The notes under the pieces were generated by a model. The model was not told the DNA's origin. It saw nothing but the letters and a program-made list of their open reading frames with translations, and ran no database searches. From contig CAWAPS010000024.1 of NCBI GenBank assembly GCA_963783945.1, positions 372,001 through 436,000 of the forward strand: a DNA stretch of 64,000 nucleotides. The letters run 5' to 3'. How positions within the stretch are numbered: position 1 is the stretch's first letter; each line of letters starts with the position of its first letter. This document shows positions 26,672 through 35,698 of this stretch, in pieces. The stretch comes from CAWAPS01 sp963783945 (lineage in GTDB: Bacteria; Actinomycetota; Acidimicrobiia; Acidimicrobiales; Palsa-688). Position numbers and translations under genes: made by a program.

Positions 26672-28387
26672 TCAGTCAAGCGAAGGGGTATGGGTGTCGC
26701 GCCCTCCACGCAGAAGGTGCCCGCCCCGCTGCTGGGTTAGGCGGCCGTCGCGCACCACGAAGCCGCCGTTGACCAGCACGTGGTCGACTCCGTCGGCCTC
26801 GGCGTAAAGCCGTCCGGCACCGCCCGGCAGGTCGTAGCGCATGTTGACCTCGCGACTCGCGATAGTCAACGGGTCGATCACCACCAGATCCGCGTACCAG
26901 CCCTCGGCCACCCGTCCCCGCTCCACGATGCCGTAGAGTCGGGCCGGCACGTCGGTGAGCAGGTGGATGGCCTCTTCCATGGAAAGCAGCCGGCGCCGGC
27001 GCACGGCCTCCGCCAGCACCTGGGTCGGGTAATTGAACATGGAGATCATGTCGAGGTGGGCGCCCGCATCGGACGCGCCGATCACCGCCCTCGGATCACG
27101 CCAGATCTCGACCCGGGCCTTCCAGTCCTCGTCCGTTTCGTCTGCCGGCAACCGACCGAAGCTGGTGCGGAGTTCATCGGCCAAGACGATGGAACACAAG
27201 ACATCCCAGGGGTCACGGCCTTCCTCGTCGGCTATATCCCCGACCAGCCTCCCCTTGTACTGTTCGTTCTTCGGGGCGACCACATCGAAAATCATCAGTT
27301 CGGCCCACTCGGTCAAGGCCGAAAGGTGGAAGGGCTGCTTGGCCATCTCCTTCAGCCGGGCCCGCACATCGGGATCGGCGAAGAGCTTCAGCTTCTCCGC
27401 GTACGGCTGCAGGACGATGGCGTCCCACCCAGGGATCATGTCCAGCAGGAACGCTGAGGCGAAATTAACTCGCAAGCACGAGGTCGTCGGCACGGTCAAG
27501 GCCACGACCTTGCCCCCCTTCCGCCGGGCGAGATCGCCGGCCTTCAACTGCTCGCGACACTCGTCGAGGCGGGCAGCCGAGACCCCAAGGGCGTTCCAGT
27601 TGAGAGGACGCTGCGCGGCCACTGACAAGTCGGCCATCAGCTCTTCCGCCCAGGGGTCGTTCTGGCCCACTCCGGCGATGAACTCGAGGGAGGTCCCTTC
27701 GAAGTCGCCAATCACCCGGCAAAGCTCGACGAGCTCCTCCCGGCTGGCGTGGCGGGACGGAACCTTGTTGCCCTCCGCGTCGTTGTGCGCGGGGCCAAGG
27801 GATGAGGAGAACCCGACGCCGCCCGCCTCCAGTCCCTCCCGTAGAAGTTGCTGCATGGCTTTGATCTCGTCAACAGTGGCTTCGCGGGCGACTGACTCCG
27901 CGCCCATCACGACGCGGCGCAAGGCGGAGTGACCCACCATGAACCCGGCGTTGAGGCCCAACCGGCTCTGCACCTGCTCGAAGTACTCGGCGGTGCTCCT
28001 CCAATTCCATGGCACTCCGTCGCGCAGAGATTCGACAGGCATGCCCTCTACCCGGGCCAGCATGCGCATGAGGTACTGGGCGTCATCCGCTCGGCCTGAG
28101 AGGGGGGCGATGGTAAAGCCGCAGTTGCCGGCAACAACGGTCGTGACCCCGTGGAACGGTGACGGGGTCAAAGCGCCGTCCCAGAACACCTGGGCGTCAT
28201 AGTGGGTGTGGACATCGACGAAGCCGGGCGCTACCACCTTGCCAGTGGCATCTACGACCGTGCCCGCCTCTTCCCCCAGCTCACCCACCTGAACAATCCG
28301 GTCACCCTTGATTCCGACATCTGCACGACGCGCCGGACCGCCCGTGCCGTCGACGACCTCGCCACCACGAATGATCACATCGAGCAT
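26672..28387 (-). CDS. D-aminoacylase / N-acyl-D-amino-acid deacylase-type amidohydrolase, copy 1
   Basis: 571 residues. GFVDVHTHYDAQVFWD (about 55-70) holds the HxH metal pair, VVAGNCGFTIAPL is typical of D-aminoacylases, and GASDAGAHLDMISMF supplies the catalytic Asp. Many actinobacterial members act on other amides, ureas or ring compounds. The gene lies upstream of the acyl-CoA dehydrogenase pair on the same strand. It is paralogous to 52812-54518. Confidence 0.88.
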   Translation of the reverse strand: MLDVIIRGGEVVDGTGGPARRADVGIKGDRIVQVGELGEEAGTVVDATGKVVAPGFVDVHTHYDAQVFWDGALTPSPFHGVTTVVAGNCGFTIAPLSGRADDAQYLMRMLARVEGMPVESLRDGVPWNWRSTAEYFEQVQSRLGLNAGFMVGHSALRRVVMGAESVAREATVDEIKAMQQLLREGLEAGGVGFSSSLGPAHNDAEGNKVPSRHASREELVELCRVIGDFEGTSLEFIAGVGQNDPWAEELMADLSVAAQRPLNWNALGVSAARLDECREQLKAGDLARRKGGKVVALTVPTTSCLRVNFASAFLLDMIPGWDAIVLQPYAEKLKLFADPDVRARLKEMAKQPFHLSALTEWAELMIFDVVAPKNEQYKGRLVGDIADEEGRDPWDVLCSIVLADELRTSFGRLPADETDEDWKARVEIWRDPRAVIGASDAGAHLDMISMFNYPTQVLAEAVRRRRLLSMEEAIHLLTDVPARLYGIVERGRVAEGWYADLVVIDPLTIASREVNMRYDLPGGAGRLYAEADGVDHVLVNGGFVVRDGRLTQQRGGHLLRGGRDTHTPSLD

Positions 28388-28605
28388 GGTCTTCTCCCCT
28401 CCAGGATCAACAGTTCCCGGCTACGTTCACCCGGCGTCGTCCGCGGTTGCACATCTTGGGCGCTTCGGATCTGTTCGGCACCGTTTCATGTCCACTCCCG
28501 AGAGACGATACCCCTTCCCGGGGTCGACGGCCACCCTGGTCCGCAAATGCCCAAGCAGGGCAAAGACCGTGGAATCTCGTAGAAATCGGCACCGGGCCGA
28601 CTCCC

Positions 28606-29412
28606 TCACCAATGCGATGGCCGCACCAGGGCCGGCGGCAGCACCGTACCGGCGTCTCCAGCTGCCGCTTGTATCTGGCCCTGGGTGAGAAAGATGGCAT
28701 CGACAAGGTTGGCGCCGCGAAGGTCTGCGCCTCGCAGATCGGCGCCGAGTAGATCGGCCCGGCGCAGGTCGGCGCGGCGAAGGTCGGCGCCGATGAGGGA
28801 CGCGGCTCGCAGGTCGGCTCGGACCAGGTCAGCGTCCCGGAGCTGCTGGCCGGCGAGATCGGCCCGCCGTTTGCTCGCTCCGGCTGGACTACCCCTACGA
28901 AGGACCCTGCTCACATGTTCGAGCACCACCCCGGCCTGGCGTTGGAGCTTCGTCGCGTCAAGGCCCATCCCGTCTCCCGGCGGGGCCTCGGCCGCGTCCT
29001 GGGTCCGTTGCCGTAGCTCCGAGACTTCTGCCCGCAGCGTACCGTCCGGTATCCGATCGTACGCTTCCTCGAGGTACCACAGGATCTCGTGAAGCAACCG
29101 GAAGGAGGCGAACACCTCGAACATCGGCCCGGCCACCGTCGGATCCGTCTGCCACGTCCGGCCGCCGAACGCCCGGGTCGTCCGCTGGCCGGCGCCGAAA
29201 CAGTCGAACGCCACACATCCTCTAAAGCCTTCCGGTAGCAGGCGTCGGTGGATCCGGCACCGATACTCCGACGTGAGATTCACGCACGCCTCACCCGCGG
29301 GCTTGTGTATCGGGAAGTCAGCGGAGACGTCAAACGCCGGAGCCACGCAGCACAGGCCCGCGCACCCGGCACAGTCCGCCCGCAAGGACCCCCGGCTGTA
29401 GTCGTCGGACAT
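28606..29412 (-). CDS. Cys-rich plus pentapeptide-repeat protein
   Basis: 268 residues from the ATG at 29412. Residues about 10-75 contain many cysteines (CAGCAGLCC, then ACVNL, YRCRIH, RGCVAFDC), suggesting bound metal or Fe-S. A helical middle follows, then about nine pentapeptide repeats of the A(D/N)Lxx type (for example ADLRRADLRRADLLGADL) forming a right-handed quadrilateral helix near the C-terminus. The function of this architecture is not established. The flanking genes do not suggest a role. 218 bases without a recognised gene separate its end from the D-aminoacylase start. Confidence 0.78.
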   Translation of the reverse strand: MSDDYSRGSLRADCAGCAGLCCVAPAFDVSADFPIHKPAGEACVNLTSEYRCRIHRRLLPEGFRGCVAFDCFGAGQRTTRAFGGRTWQTDPTVAGPMFEVFASFRLLHEILWYLEEAYDRIPDGTLRAEVSELRQRTQDAAEAPPGDGMGLDATKLQRQAGVVLEHVSRVLRRGSPAGASKRRADLAGQQLRDADLVRADLRAASLIGADLRRADLRRADLLGADLRGADLRGANLVDAIFLTQGQIQAAAGDAGTVLPPALVRPSHW

Positions 29413-29440
29413 CAGGCCCAAACCTACTTCTGATCCCTAC

Positions 29441-29479
29441 TGACCCCGGAAAATTCTCTACATGACCCCGAAGATTCTC
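29441..29479. repeat. Two imperfect tandem direct repeats, period about 22 bp
   Basis: TGACCCCGGAAAATTCTC (29441-29458) and TGACCCCGAAGATTCTC (29463-29479) lie between the P450 stop and the pentapeptide-repeat gene start. Such spacing matches two turns of the helix and could be an activator or repressor site. There is no proof of function. Confidence 0.5.
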
Positions 29480-29490
29480 GGGGGGTGGCA

Positions 29491-30753
29491 TCAGGCGACC
29501 GGCGTGAACTCCAGGTGCAATGCGTTGAGGCCACGTATCTTCCAGGACTTGGTGTAGTCCCACTGCCGATCATCCGGGGGTCCGTGCTCGGCGTCCGAAA
29601 TCCGGATGTCACGGACCCGGTCGAGGAAGCGTTCGAGCGTAACCCGGGCATCGGCCCGTACCAAAGGCGCTCCCGGGCAGGAATGGACCCCTCGCCCGAA
29701 TGCCACGTGCTCGCGCGCGTTCTCCCGATCAGCACGGAACTCCGCCGGGCACTGGAAATGCCCTGGGTCGCGATCGCCGGCCGGCAGCAACGATATGACC
29801 GTGCTGCCCGCGGGGACACGGACATCGCCGATCGTGGTGGATCGGCGGACCATGCGGGCGCCCCCCCTCGCCGGGCTGGAGAATCGGAGGGACTCCTCGA
29901 CGAAGTTCGCCACGCTGGACCGATCCTCCCGGAGGGACTCCTGCACCTCGGGATGCTCGGCGAGCTGCTGGAACATGTTGCCCAGGAACCGTCCTGAAGT
30001 GCCCTGGCCGCCGGCGAAGAGGAAGGTCGCCACGTGCACGACGTCTGTGACCTCGGGGATCGAGCCGTCGGGGAACGTCGCCAGCGCCATCTGCGTCAGA
30101 ACATCCTGGCGGGGCCGGCGGCGCCTGTCCTCGACGTAGCGAACGAACCACTCATCCAGGAACTCGAACGGGTTGTTCGGGAGCGGCCGGCCCAACGCGC
30201 CCGGCTGACCCGCCGCTACGACCTGGGCCCGGAGTGCATCGTGGTCTGCCTCGGGAACGCCGAGGAGGTCCGCGATAACCAGCAGGGCGAAGGGCTGGGC
30301 GTATTGTGCGATGAAGTCGCACCTGCCGTCGCCGATAAACTCATCGATCTGTGCATCGGCGGCGTGCCACATGAACGCCTCGTTCTCCTGAAGGCGTTTC
30401 GGTGTCAGCAGCCGGTTCATCAATCCTCGATGCGCGGTGTGCTCGGGAGGGTCCAAACCGGCGAGGAAACTACTGCCGGGATAGACATGACGATACTTCT
30501 CGATCAGTTGACCGACGTCGTCACCGTGCGGCGCTTCGGGCAGCGCCAGGAAGGGCCAGAACGCGTTCACCGACGAGAATGTCTGAGGGTCTCGGAAGAC
30601 GGAACAGATCTCCTCGTAGCCGGTTACGTAGAACACGCCGTGAACCGGCTCCTGCCACACCGGACCGTGCGAGCGCACGAACTCGTAATACGAGTCGGGG
30701 TCCTCGAGTAGCGACTCGTCGGTGAAGAAGTCAACCGATTGCAAGTCCGACAT
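29491..30753 (-). CDS. Cytochrome P450, copy 1
   Basis: 420 residues from the ATG at 30753 (GGGAGGGTC upstream). The I-helix reads FLFAGGQGTSG (245-254) with Thr252 present but Gly in place of the usual acidic residue, the ExxR motif is ESLR (287-290), and the haem loop is FGRGVHSCPG with Cys359. Soluble bacterial class I monooxygenase that needs a ferredoxin and reductase, not encoded nearby. It is divergent from the epoxide hydrolase at 30890, suggesting a P450-epoxide-diol route. Confidence 0.92.
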   Translation of the reverse strand: MSDLQSVDFFTDESLLEDPDSYYEFVRSHGPVWQEPVHGVFYVTGYEEICSVFRDPQTFSSVNAFWPFLALPEAPHGDDVGQLIEKYRHVYPGSSFLAGLDPPEHTAHRGLMNRLLTPKRLQENEAFMWHAADAQIDEFIGDGRCDFIAQYAQPFALLVIADLLGVPEADHDALRAQVVAAGQPGALGRPLPNNPFEFLDEWFVRYVEDRRRRPRQDVLTQMALATFPDGSIPEVTDVVHVATFLFAGGQGTSGRFLGNMFQQLAEHPEVQESLREDRSSVANFVEESLRFSSPARGGARMVRRSTTIGDVRVPAGSTVISLLPAGDRDPGHFQCPAEFRADRENAREHVAFGRGVHSCPGAPLVRADARVTLERFLDRVRDIRISDAEHGPPDDRQWDYTKSWKIRGLNALHLEFTPVA

Positions 30754-30889
30754 ACCGACCCTCCCACAAGGACGACCTCTACCGAGCCCGATGCTGAACG
30801 AACGTACAGCATGGTGGGGGGTGACGTCAACCGACGCGGTCCAGGTGACCTCGGGATAATCTGCGGCCACTGAAGGGTGTGGGGTGGCC

Positions 30890-32038
30890 ATGGAGCAGTT
30901 CGACATCCGAATCCCGCAGGACCGCCTGGATCTCCTTCACGACAAGCTGGCTTCGACGGTGTGGGCAGACGATCCGACCGCCAGCGGCGAGTGGAACTAC
31001 GGCGTATCAGGACCATATCTGCGGGAGCTGGTCGCTTACTGGCAGGGGGAATACAACTGGCGGGCCCATGAGGCGGCCATGAATCGATGGCCGCATGTGC
31101 GGGGCGAGATCGATGGCGTGACCGTGCACGCCCTCCATGAGCTCGGTTCAGGTTCAGCGCCGTTGCCGCTCGTGTTGACTCATGGATGGCCCTGGACATT
31201 TTGGGATTTCGCCAAGGTAATCGAGCCTTTGGCCCATCCCGAACGCTTCGGCGCCGACCCGGCAGATGCGTTCGACGTAGTCGTCCCCTCCCTGCCCGGA
31301 TCGGTGTTCTCGTCACCGTGTCCGATGGGCATCGGGTGGCGACAGACCGCAGGATTGTGGGTACGCATGATGGACGAGCTCGGATACGAGCGGTTCGGAG
31401 CCCATGGTGGCGACTCAGGCGCCTATGTGACGGCCCAGCTGGCGCACGAGTTTGCCGATCGCCTGATCGGAGCTCATCTGACGTTTCCCGCCCTCCTCGG
31501 TGTCGACCTCGGCGCCATCACACGCGACGATTTCGCCCAGGATGAGGTCGACGACTTCGACCGGCAGTATCCACAGCCCGTCCTGTTGACTCACTTCCTC
31601 ACCCACATGCTCGAACCGCAGACTCTCGCCTGGGCTATGCAGGACTCCCCGGCGGGTCTGGCCGCGTGGATGCTCCATCGGAGGCGGGCTTGGAGTGACT
31701 GCGGGGGTGACGTAGAACGGCGCTTCAGCAAAGCGGAGTTGGTCACCAGCTTTTGCCTGTACTGGCTCACCGGCACCTTCGGCGGTTCAGTACGGTTCTA
31801 CGCCGACTCCTTCGCCGGGCCCTGGGCGCCTTCTCACGATCGCCAGCCCGCCCTCGAGGCCCCCACCGCCATTGCCGTGTTTCCCCGGGAGCTGGCCCAC
31901 GTGCCACGCGCCCTGGCCGAGCGGGCCTCCAATCTGGTTCGGTGGAGTCGAATGGACCGCGGGGGCCACTTCGCCCCGGCTGAGGAGCCGCAGCTGGTCG
32001 TAGAAGACCTCCGGGCCTTTTTCCGACCATTCCGTTAA
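30890..32038 (+). CDS. Epoxide hydrolase (alpha/beta hydrolase with EHN domain), copy 1
   Basis: 382 residues from the ATG at 30890 (a GTG 6 bases upstream is possible). The N-terminal EHN region (FDIRIPQDRLDLLHDKL) is followed by THGWPWTFWDF (oxyanion HGWP), GAHGGDSGAYV (nucleophile Asp) and RGGHFAPAEEP (catalytic His). It opens epoxides to diols in the cytoplasm. It is paralogous to the gene at 38118. Here the usual nucleophile GGDWG reads GGDSG. Confidence 0.88.
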   Translation: MEQFDIRIPQDRLDLLHDKLASTVWADDPTASGEWNYGVSGPYLRELVAYWQGEYNWRAHEAAMNRWPHVRGEIDGVTVHALHELGSGSAPLPLVLTHGWPWTFWDFAKVIEPLAHPERFGADPADAFDVVVPSLPGSVFSSPCPMGIGWRQTAGLWVRMMDELGYERFGAHGGDSGAYVTAQLAHEFADRLIGAHLTFPALLGVDLGAITRDDFAQDEVDDFDRQYPQPVLLTHFLTHMLEPQTLAWAMQDSPAGLAAWMLHRRRAWSDCGGDVERRFSKAELVTSFCLYWLTGTFGGSVRFYADSFAGPWAPSHDRQPALEAPTAIAVFPRELAHVPRALAERASNLVRWSRMDRGGHFAPAEEPQLVVEDLRAFFRPFR

Positions 32039-32062
32039 TAACCCGACGAGTACTGTGTAGAT

Positions 32063-33472
32063 GTGAGCAACCAGGGTGAGCCTTTGCCGCCAGTGTTCCT
32101 GCAGCGGCGGGGCACCGACGAGTACGTCCCGTTGCCGTTTGACGAGGGCCAGCGCCGGGCCGTCCGCCAGGTGCTGGAGCGGGGCCCGTCGGACGCGGCT
32201 CGCTCGGGCCGGGCCCTCGGGGATTACTGGTCAAGCCGGCTGGGGACGGCGGCCGGTTTGCGGGCTATCAACGAGGAGACGGGAGCGGTTTTCTTCGACG
32301 TTCCACCGGAGGCCACCGTCGAGCAGGACGCCGCCGACGACACCTTCCAGGGCACTGAGGTTGTCGTCGATGTCCATACCCATTACATGGCCGACCGCGA
32401 GTGGTTGCACCACGTCGGAGCCTGGCAGATGAACTCGTTTCGGTCCATGATGCCCGAGTGGTGGACCGGGCTGGAGGGCGTGGAGTTCTACTCATTTGCC
32501 GAGTACCTCCGCTGCGTGTTTCTAGAGTCGGAGACGGCCGTCGCGGTGTTGACGTCGCCTCCGGCTGACGGCACCGGTGTCCCGTACCTGACGAACGAGG
32601 AGCTGGCGGGCACCAGGGAGTTGCTCGACCGCTTCGCCGGTACGGGCCGGCTGTTGAACCACGTGTCTGTCCACCCTGACGATCCGAGAGAGCTCGAAGG
32701 GTTGGAGTCGTGGCGGGATCGGTTGCACCCGGCGGCCTGGAAGGTCTACACCCTCGGACGCATGGCTAACGTCGACTCCGGCGATCTGTGGGAGCCTCGG
32801 ACCCAGTGGATGCTCGATGACGAGCAGACCGGCCTTCCGTTTCTGGAGCTCAGCCACCGGCTGGGGATCCACCGGGTGTGCGCCCACAAGGGCATGAGCT
32901 CGGGGGAGCCGTGCGGGTCGCCAAGGGACATTGGTCCGGTGGCAAGAATGTTTCCCGACATGCAGTTCTGTGCCTATCACTCAGGCTGCGAGCCCGACCA
33001 GGAGGAGGGCCCCTACACCGAGGCGACGGCCGAGCGCAGCACCAACCGGCTGATCACCTCGATGCGAGAGAACGGCATCGCTCCCGGGTCCAACGTGTAC
33101 GCCGACCTGGGCACCGTGTGGTTCACCCTGCTGACCCGCCCCCTGGAGGCGGCTCACCTGCTCGGCAAACTGCTGCGCGGGGTCGGAGAGGACAACATCC
33201 TGTGGGGGACCGATGCAACCTGGTACGGCCCGACCCAGCCCATCATCGATGCCTTTCGGGTATTCCAGATCCCTGATGAGCTCTGCGAACGCCACGACTA
33301 CCCGAAGCTGACGCCGGATATCCGGGCCAAGGTACTGGGCCGAAACGCCGCCCGGTTCTACGGGATCGACCTCGAAGCGGCACGCAAAGCCGCGCTCACC
33401 GACGATCTGGCGTGGACGCGCGCCGCCTTGCGCGAGTCGGGGTTGCGAGCTCCTTTCCCAGTCCGAAAATAA
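32063..33472 (+). CDS. Amidohydrolase-2 family metal-dependent hydrolase
   Basis: 469 residues from a GTG at 32063. VVVDVHTHYMADREWLHH (about 94-111) carries the HxH, HRVCAHKG and FCAYHSG give further ligands, and ILWGTDATWYGP the Asp. Related proteins hydrolyse or decarboxylate ring and side-chain intermediates. The first 90 residues precede the barrel and are charged and poorly conserved. It follows the epoxide hydrolase by 24 bases, so co-transcription is likely. Confidence 0.84.
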   Translation: MSNQGEPLPPVFLQRRGTDEYVPLPFDEGQRRAVRQVLERGPSDAARSGRALGDYWSSRLGTAAGLRAINEETGAVFFDVPPEATVEQDAADDTFQGTEVVVDVHTHYMADREWLHHVGAWQMNSFRSMMPEWWTGLEGVEFYSFAEYLRCVFLESETAVAVLTSPPADGTGVPYLTNEELAGTRELLDRFAGTGRLLNHVSVHPDDPRELEGLESWRDRLHPAAWKVYTLGRMANVDSGDLWEPRTQWMLDDEQTGLPFLELSHRLGIHRVCAHKGMSSGEPCGSPRDIGPVARMFPDMQFCAYHSGCEPDQEEGPYTEATAERSTNRLITSMRENGIAPGSNVYADLGTVWFTLLTRPLEAAHLLGKLLRGVGEDNILWGTDATWYGPTQPIIDAFRVFQIPDELCERHDYPKLTPDIRAKVLGRNAARFYGIDLEAARKAALTDDLAWTRAALRESGLRAPFPVRK

Positions 33473-33473
33473 G

Positions 33474-34279
33474 CTAAGAGCGGCGCTTCGGATCGCCGAT
33501 CCCCCGGTGGGGGAAGTGCACCATGGTGCCGCCATCGACGACGAGGCACTGACCGGTCATGAATGATGACAGGTTCGATAGGAGGAAGACGAGCGGCCCG
33601 GCGATCTCCTCCGGTCGCCCGAACCGGCGGATCGGGACGCCCTCGTCAGCGGCCAGGGCGTCCATGATCTCGATGGCGCGTTCCGGTCCCTCGGGATGAC
33701 TGTTGACCAGGCGGGGCGTGGCGATGACATCGGGAGCAACGGCGTTCAGCCGAACGCCGCGAGGGGCCCACTCGTCAGAAAGGCTCCGGGCGAGCGAGGC
33801 CACGCCGGCCTTGGCCGCGCCGTAGGCGGCGTGGTCGCGGGCGCCGTAGATGCCGCTGACCGAGGCCACCATGGCGATGGCGCCGCCGGTCTCGGACAGC
33901 ATGTGGGCCCCGGCCGCGTGGCATACGAACACGTGGTGGAGCAGGTTGAAACGAAACTCGGCCTCCCAGTGCGCCGGGTCTGTGGACTCGAAGTCGCGAA
34001 AGCGCGCCCCCCGACAATGTTGGCTACTCGGGTCAGGCCGCCCAGCACGTCGTGGGCTTCGTCGACGATGGCCCGAGCCCCTTCCTCGCTGGTCACATCA
34101 CCAACAACGGCGTGCCCACCGATCTCCGCGGCAACCGACTTGGCCCTTTCGGGGATGATGTCGGCGACCGCAACCCGGGATCCGGCCTCCGCCAGCATGA
34201 GCGCGGTAGCTCTCCCTATGCCGAACCCGCCCCCTACCACAAGGGCCGGTTGATCCTGCAAGCCCAACAGATCTGCCAT
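33474..34279 (-). CDS. Short-chain dehydrogenase/reductase, frameshifted
   Basis: The frame from the ATG at 34279 begins LVVGGGFGIGRATALMLAEAG and runs to VANIVGG. Adding one G to the run complementary to 34007-34012 continues it as ARFRDFESTDPAHWEAEF, then into the frame ending at 33474 (AYGAAKAG with catalytic Tyr/Lys, then FMTGQCLVVDGG). The repaired protein is about 268 residues, the normal SDR size. The missing base is in a homopolymer, so sequencing error is likely. NAD(P)-dependent oxidoreductase; it is convergent with the amidohydrolase. Confidence 0.85.
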
Positions 34280-34311
34280 CTTCCCCTCCTTGTAGAATGG
34301 TGCCGGAGCGC

Positions 34312-35562
34312 CTAGTCGAAGACGACCGGAATGGCGCTCGAGCCCCGCTCATAGAACCCGACGAACTTCGGCGGTTCCGCGTCGGGGTCGAGACGAAGGT
34401 TGGGCAACCGGTCGAGCAGGGCGCTGATACCCACGCTCATCTCGGCCCGGGCCACGTGCATGCCGAGACATACATGGGCCCCGCCGCCAAACGCGAAGGA
34501 CGGTCTCAACGAGCGGCTGATTTCGTACTCGTCCGGTCTGTCCCAACGGGCAGGATCGCGATTGGCCGCGCCCAGACAGATATGCAGCACCGCGCCCTCC
34601 GGCAGGCGGGTACCAAAGAAGTCGGTGTCCCTGGTAACCCAGCGGGAGAACATCGGATCAGTGGGCATCCAGCGCAGCGCCTCCTCGATCGCCAGTCGCA
34701 GTAGCTGCCGGTCCGCCGCCACCGCCTGGAGCATTTCCGGCCGCTGAAGCAGAGCGGTGAGCGTGATGCCCATCTGCTTCCATGTGGTCCCCGAACCGGC
34801 GGAGAGAAGGAGAAGGGCGAAGGAGAAGATCTCCGGATCGGAGAGCCGCTGGCTCATCCCGTCCTCGGTTATCTCGGCTTCGACCAGTGCGCTTATCAGG
34901 TCGTCTGTGGGTGACGCCCGCCGGGCCGTGATGATCGGTTTGAGGATCTCGACGACCCGGGCCATCCCGTCCGGGCCGCCTCTGAGCGCCTCGCGGATGT
35001 CGAGGGCTTGGTCTACGGACACGCCGAAGCTACCGGTGATGGTCAAAACGGGGATTGGGGCGCAAAACTCGATGTTGAGATCTGCCCGCTCGTTGCCGGC
35101 GAAGCTGTCGACGAGCAGGCCGACGGTCTTCTCGATCCAGTTGTCGATCCACCACCTGGCTTTGGCCGGAACGAACGAGGGCTGCACCAGGGCCCGGTAC
35201 TGACGGTGCTGGGTTCCGCCCATCGACAGCATGCTGTTGAGCGGATCCAGCCCTCCGACGGCGACGTCGACCGGATCGGGAGAGGAGGCGAATATCGCGT
35301 CGTTGCGGTACGCGCTGTCGCATGCGGCGTAACTAAATGCCGAGAAGTGGGGCCGGTCGGGGTACGGGAGTCCGTGGAAGCGAGCCGGATCCGAGACACC
35401 AGTGAGCTCGTGCACAACCCCCTCGTGGACGGCTGCCCGCTCCCGTAGGGCATGCCAGATCGGATAGGGATCGCCGTCATAGGTCCCGCAAATATCCGCG
35501 ACGTGGCTGCTCCGAGGATCGAAGAGCTTTCTCACCCGTTCGACGTCGAGGATCTGGGTCAT
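34312..35562 (-). CDS. Cytochrome P450, copy 2
   Basis: 416 residues from the ATG at 35562 (GGAGGGAGG about 12 bases upstream; an in-frame ATG at 35589 is possible). The I-helix is LLLSAGSGTTW (252-261), with Thr259/260 but Gly instead of the acidic residue; ExxR is EALR (294-297); the haem loop is FGGGAHVCLG with Cys365. Divergent from the amidase at 35699. Redox partners are not encoded in the window. Confidence 0.91.
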   Translation of the reverse strand: MTQILDVERVRKLFDPRSSHVADICGTYDGDPYPIWHALRERAAVHEGVVHELTGVSDPARFHGLPYPDRPHFSAFSYAACDSAYRNDAIFASSPDPVDVAVGGLDPLNSMLSMGGTQHRQYRALVQPSFVPAKARWWIDNWIEKTVGLLVDSFAGNERADLNIEFCAPIPVLTITGSFGVSVDQALDIREALRGGPDGMARVVEILKPIITARRASPTDDLISALVEAEITEDGMSQRLSDPEIFSFALLLLSAGSGTTWKQMGITLTALLQRPEMLQAVAADRQLLRLAIEEALRWMPTDPMFSRWVTRDTDFFGTRLPEGAVLHICLGAANRDPARWDRPDEYEISRSLRPSFAFGGGAHVCLGMHVARAEMSVGISALLDRLPNLRLDPDAEPPKFVGFYERGSSAIPVVFD

Positions 35563-35698
35563 CTGGTCAGTCGGCCTCCCTCCTGTCATCTTATCTGTCG
35601 CCTCCTGACCCGGCTCGAGCGCCGTCTCAACGTCTGTCCTATGGGAGCCGCCGCGTCAGCTACATTTCAGCGGCGACGGCGTGGCACAGGGGGTGGCT

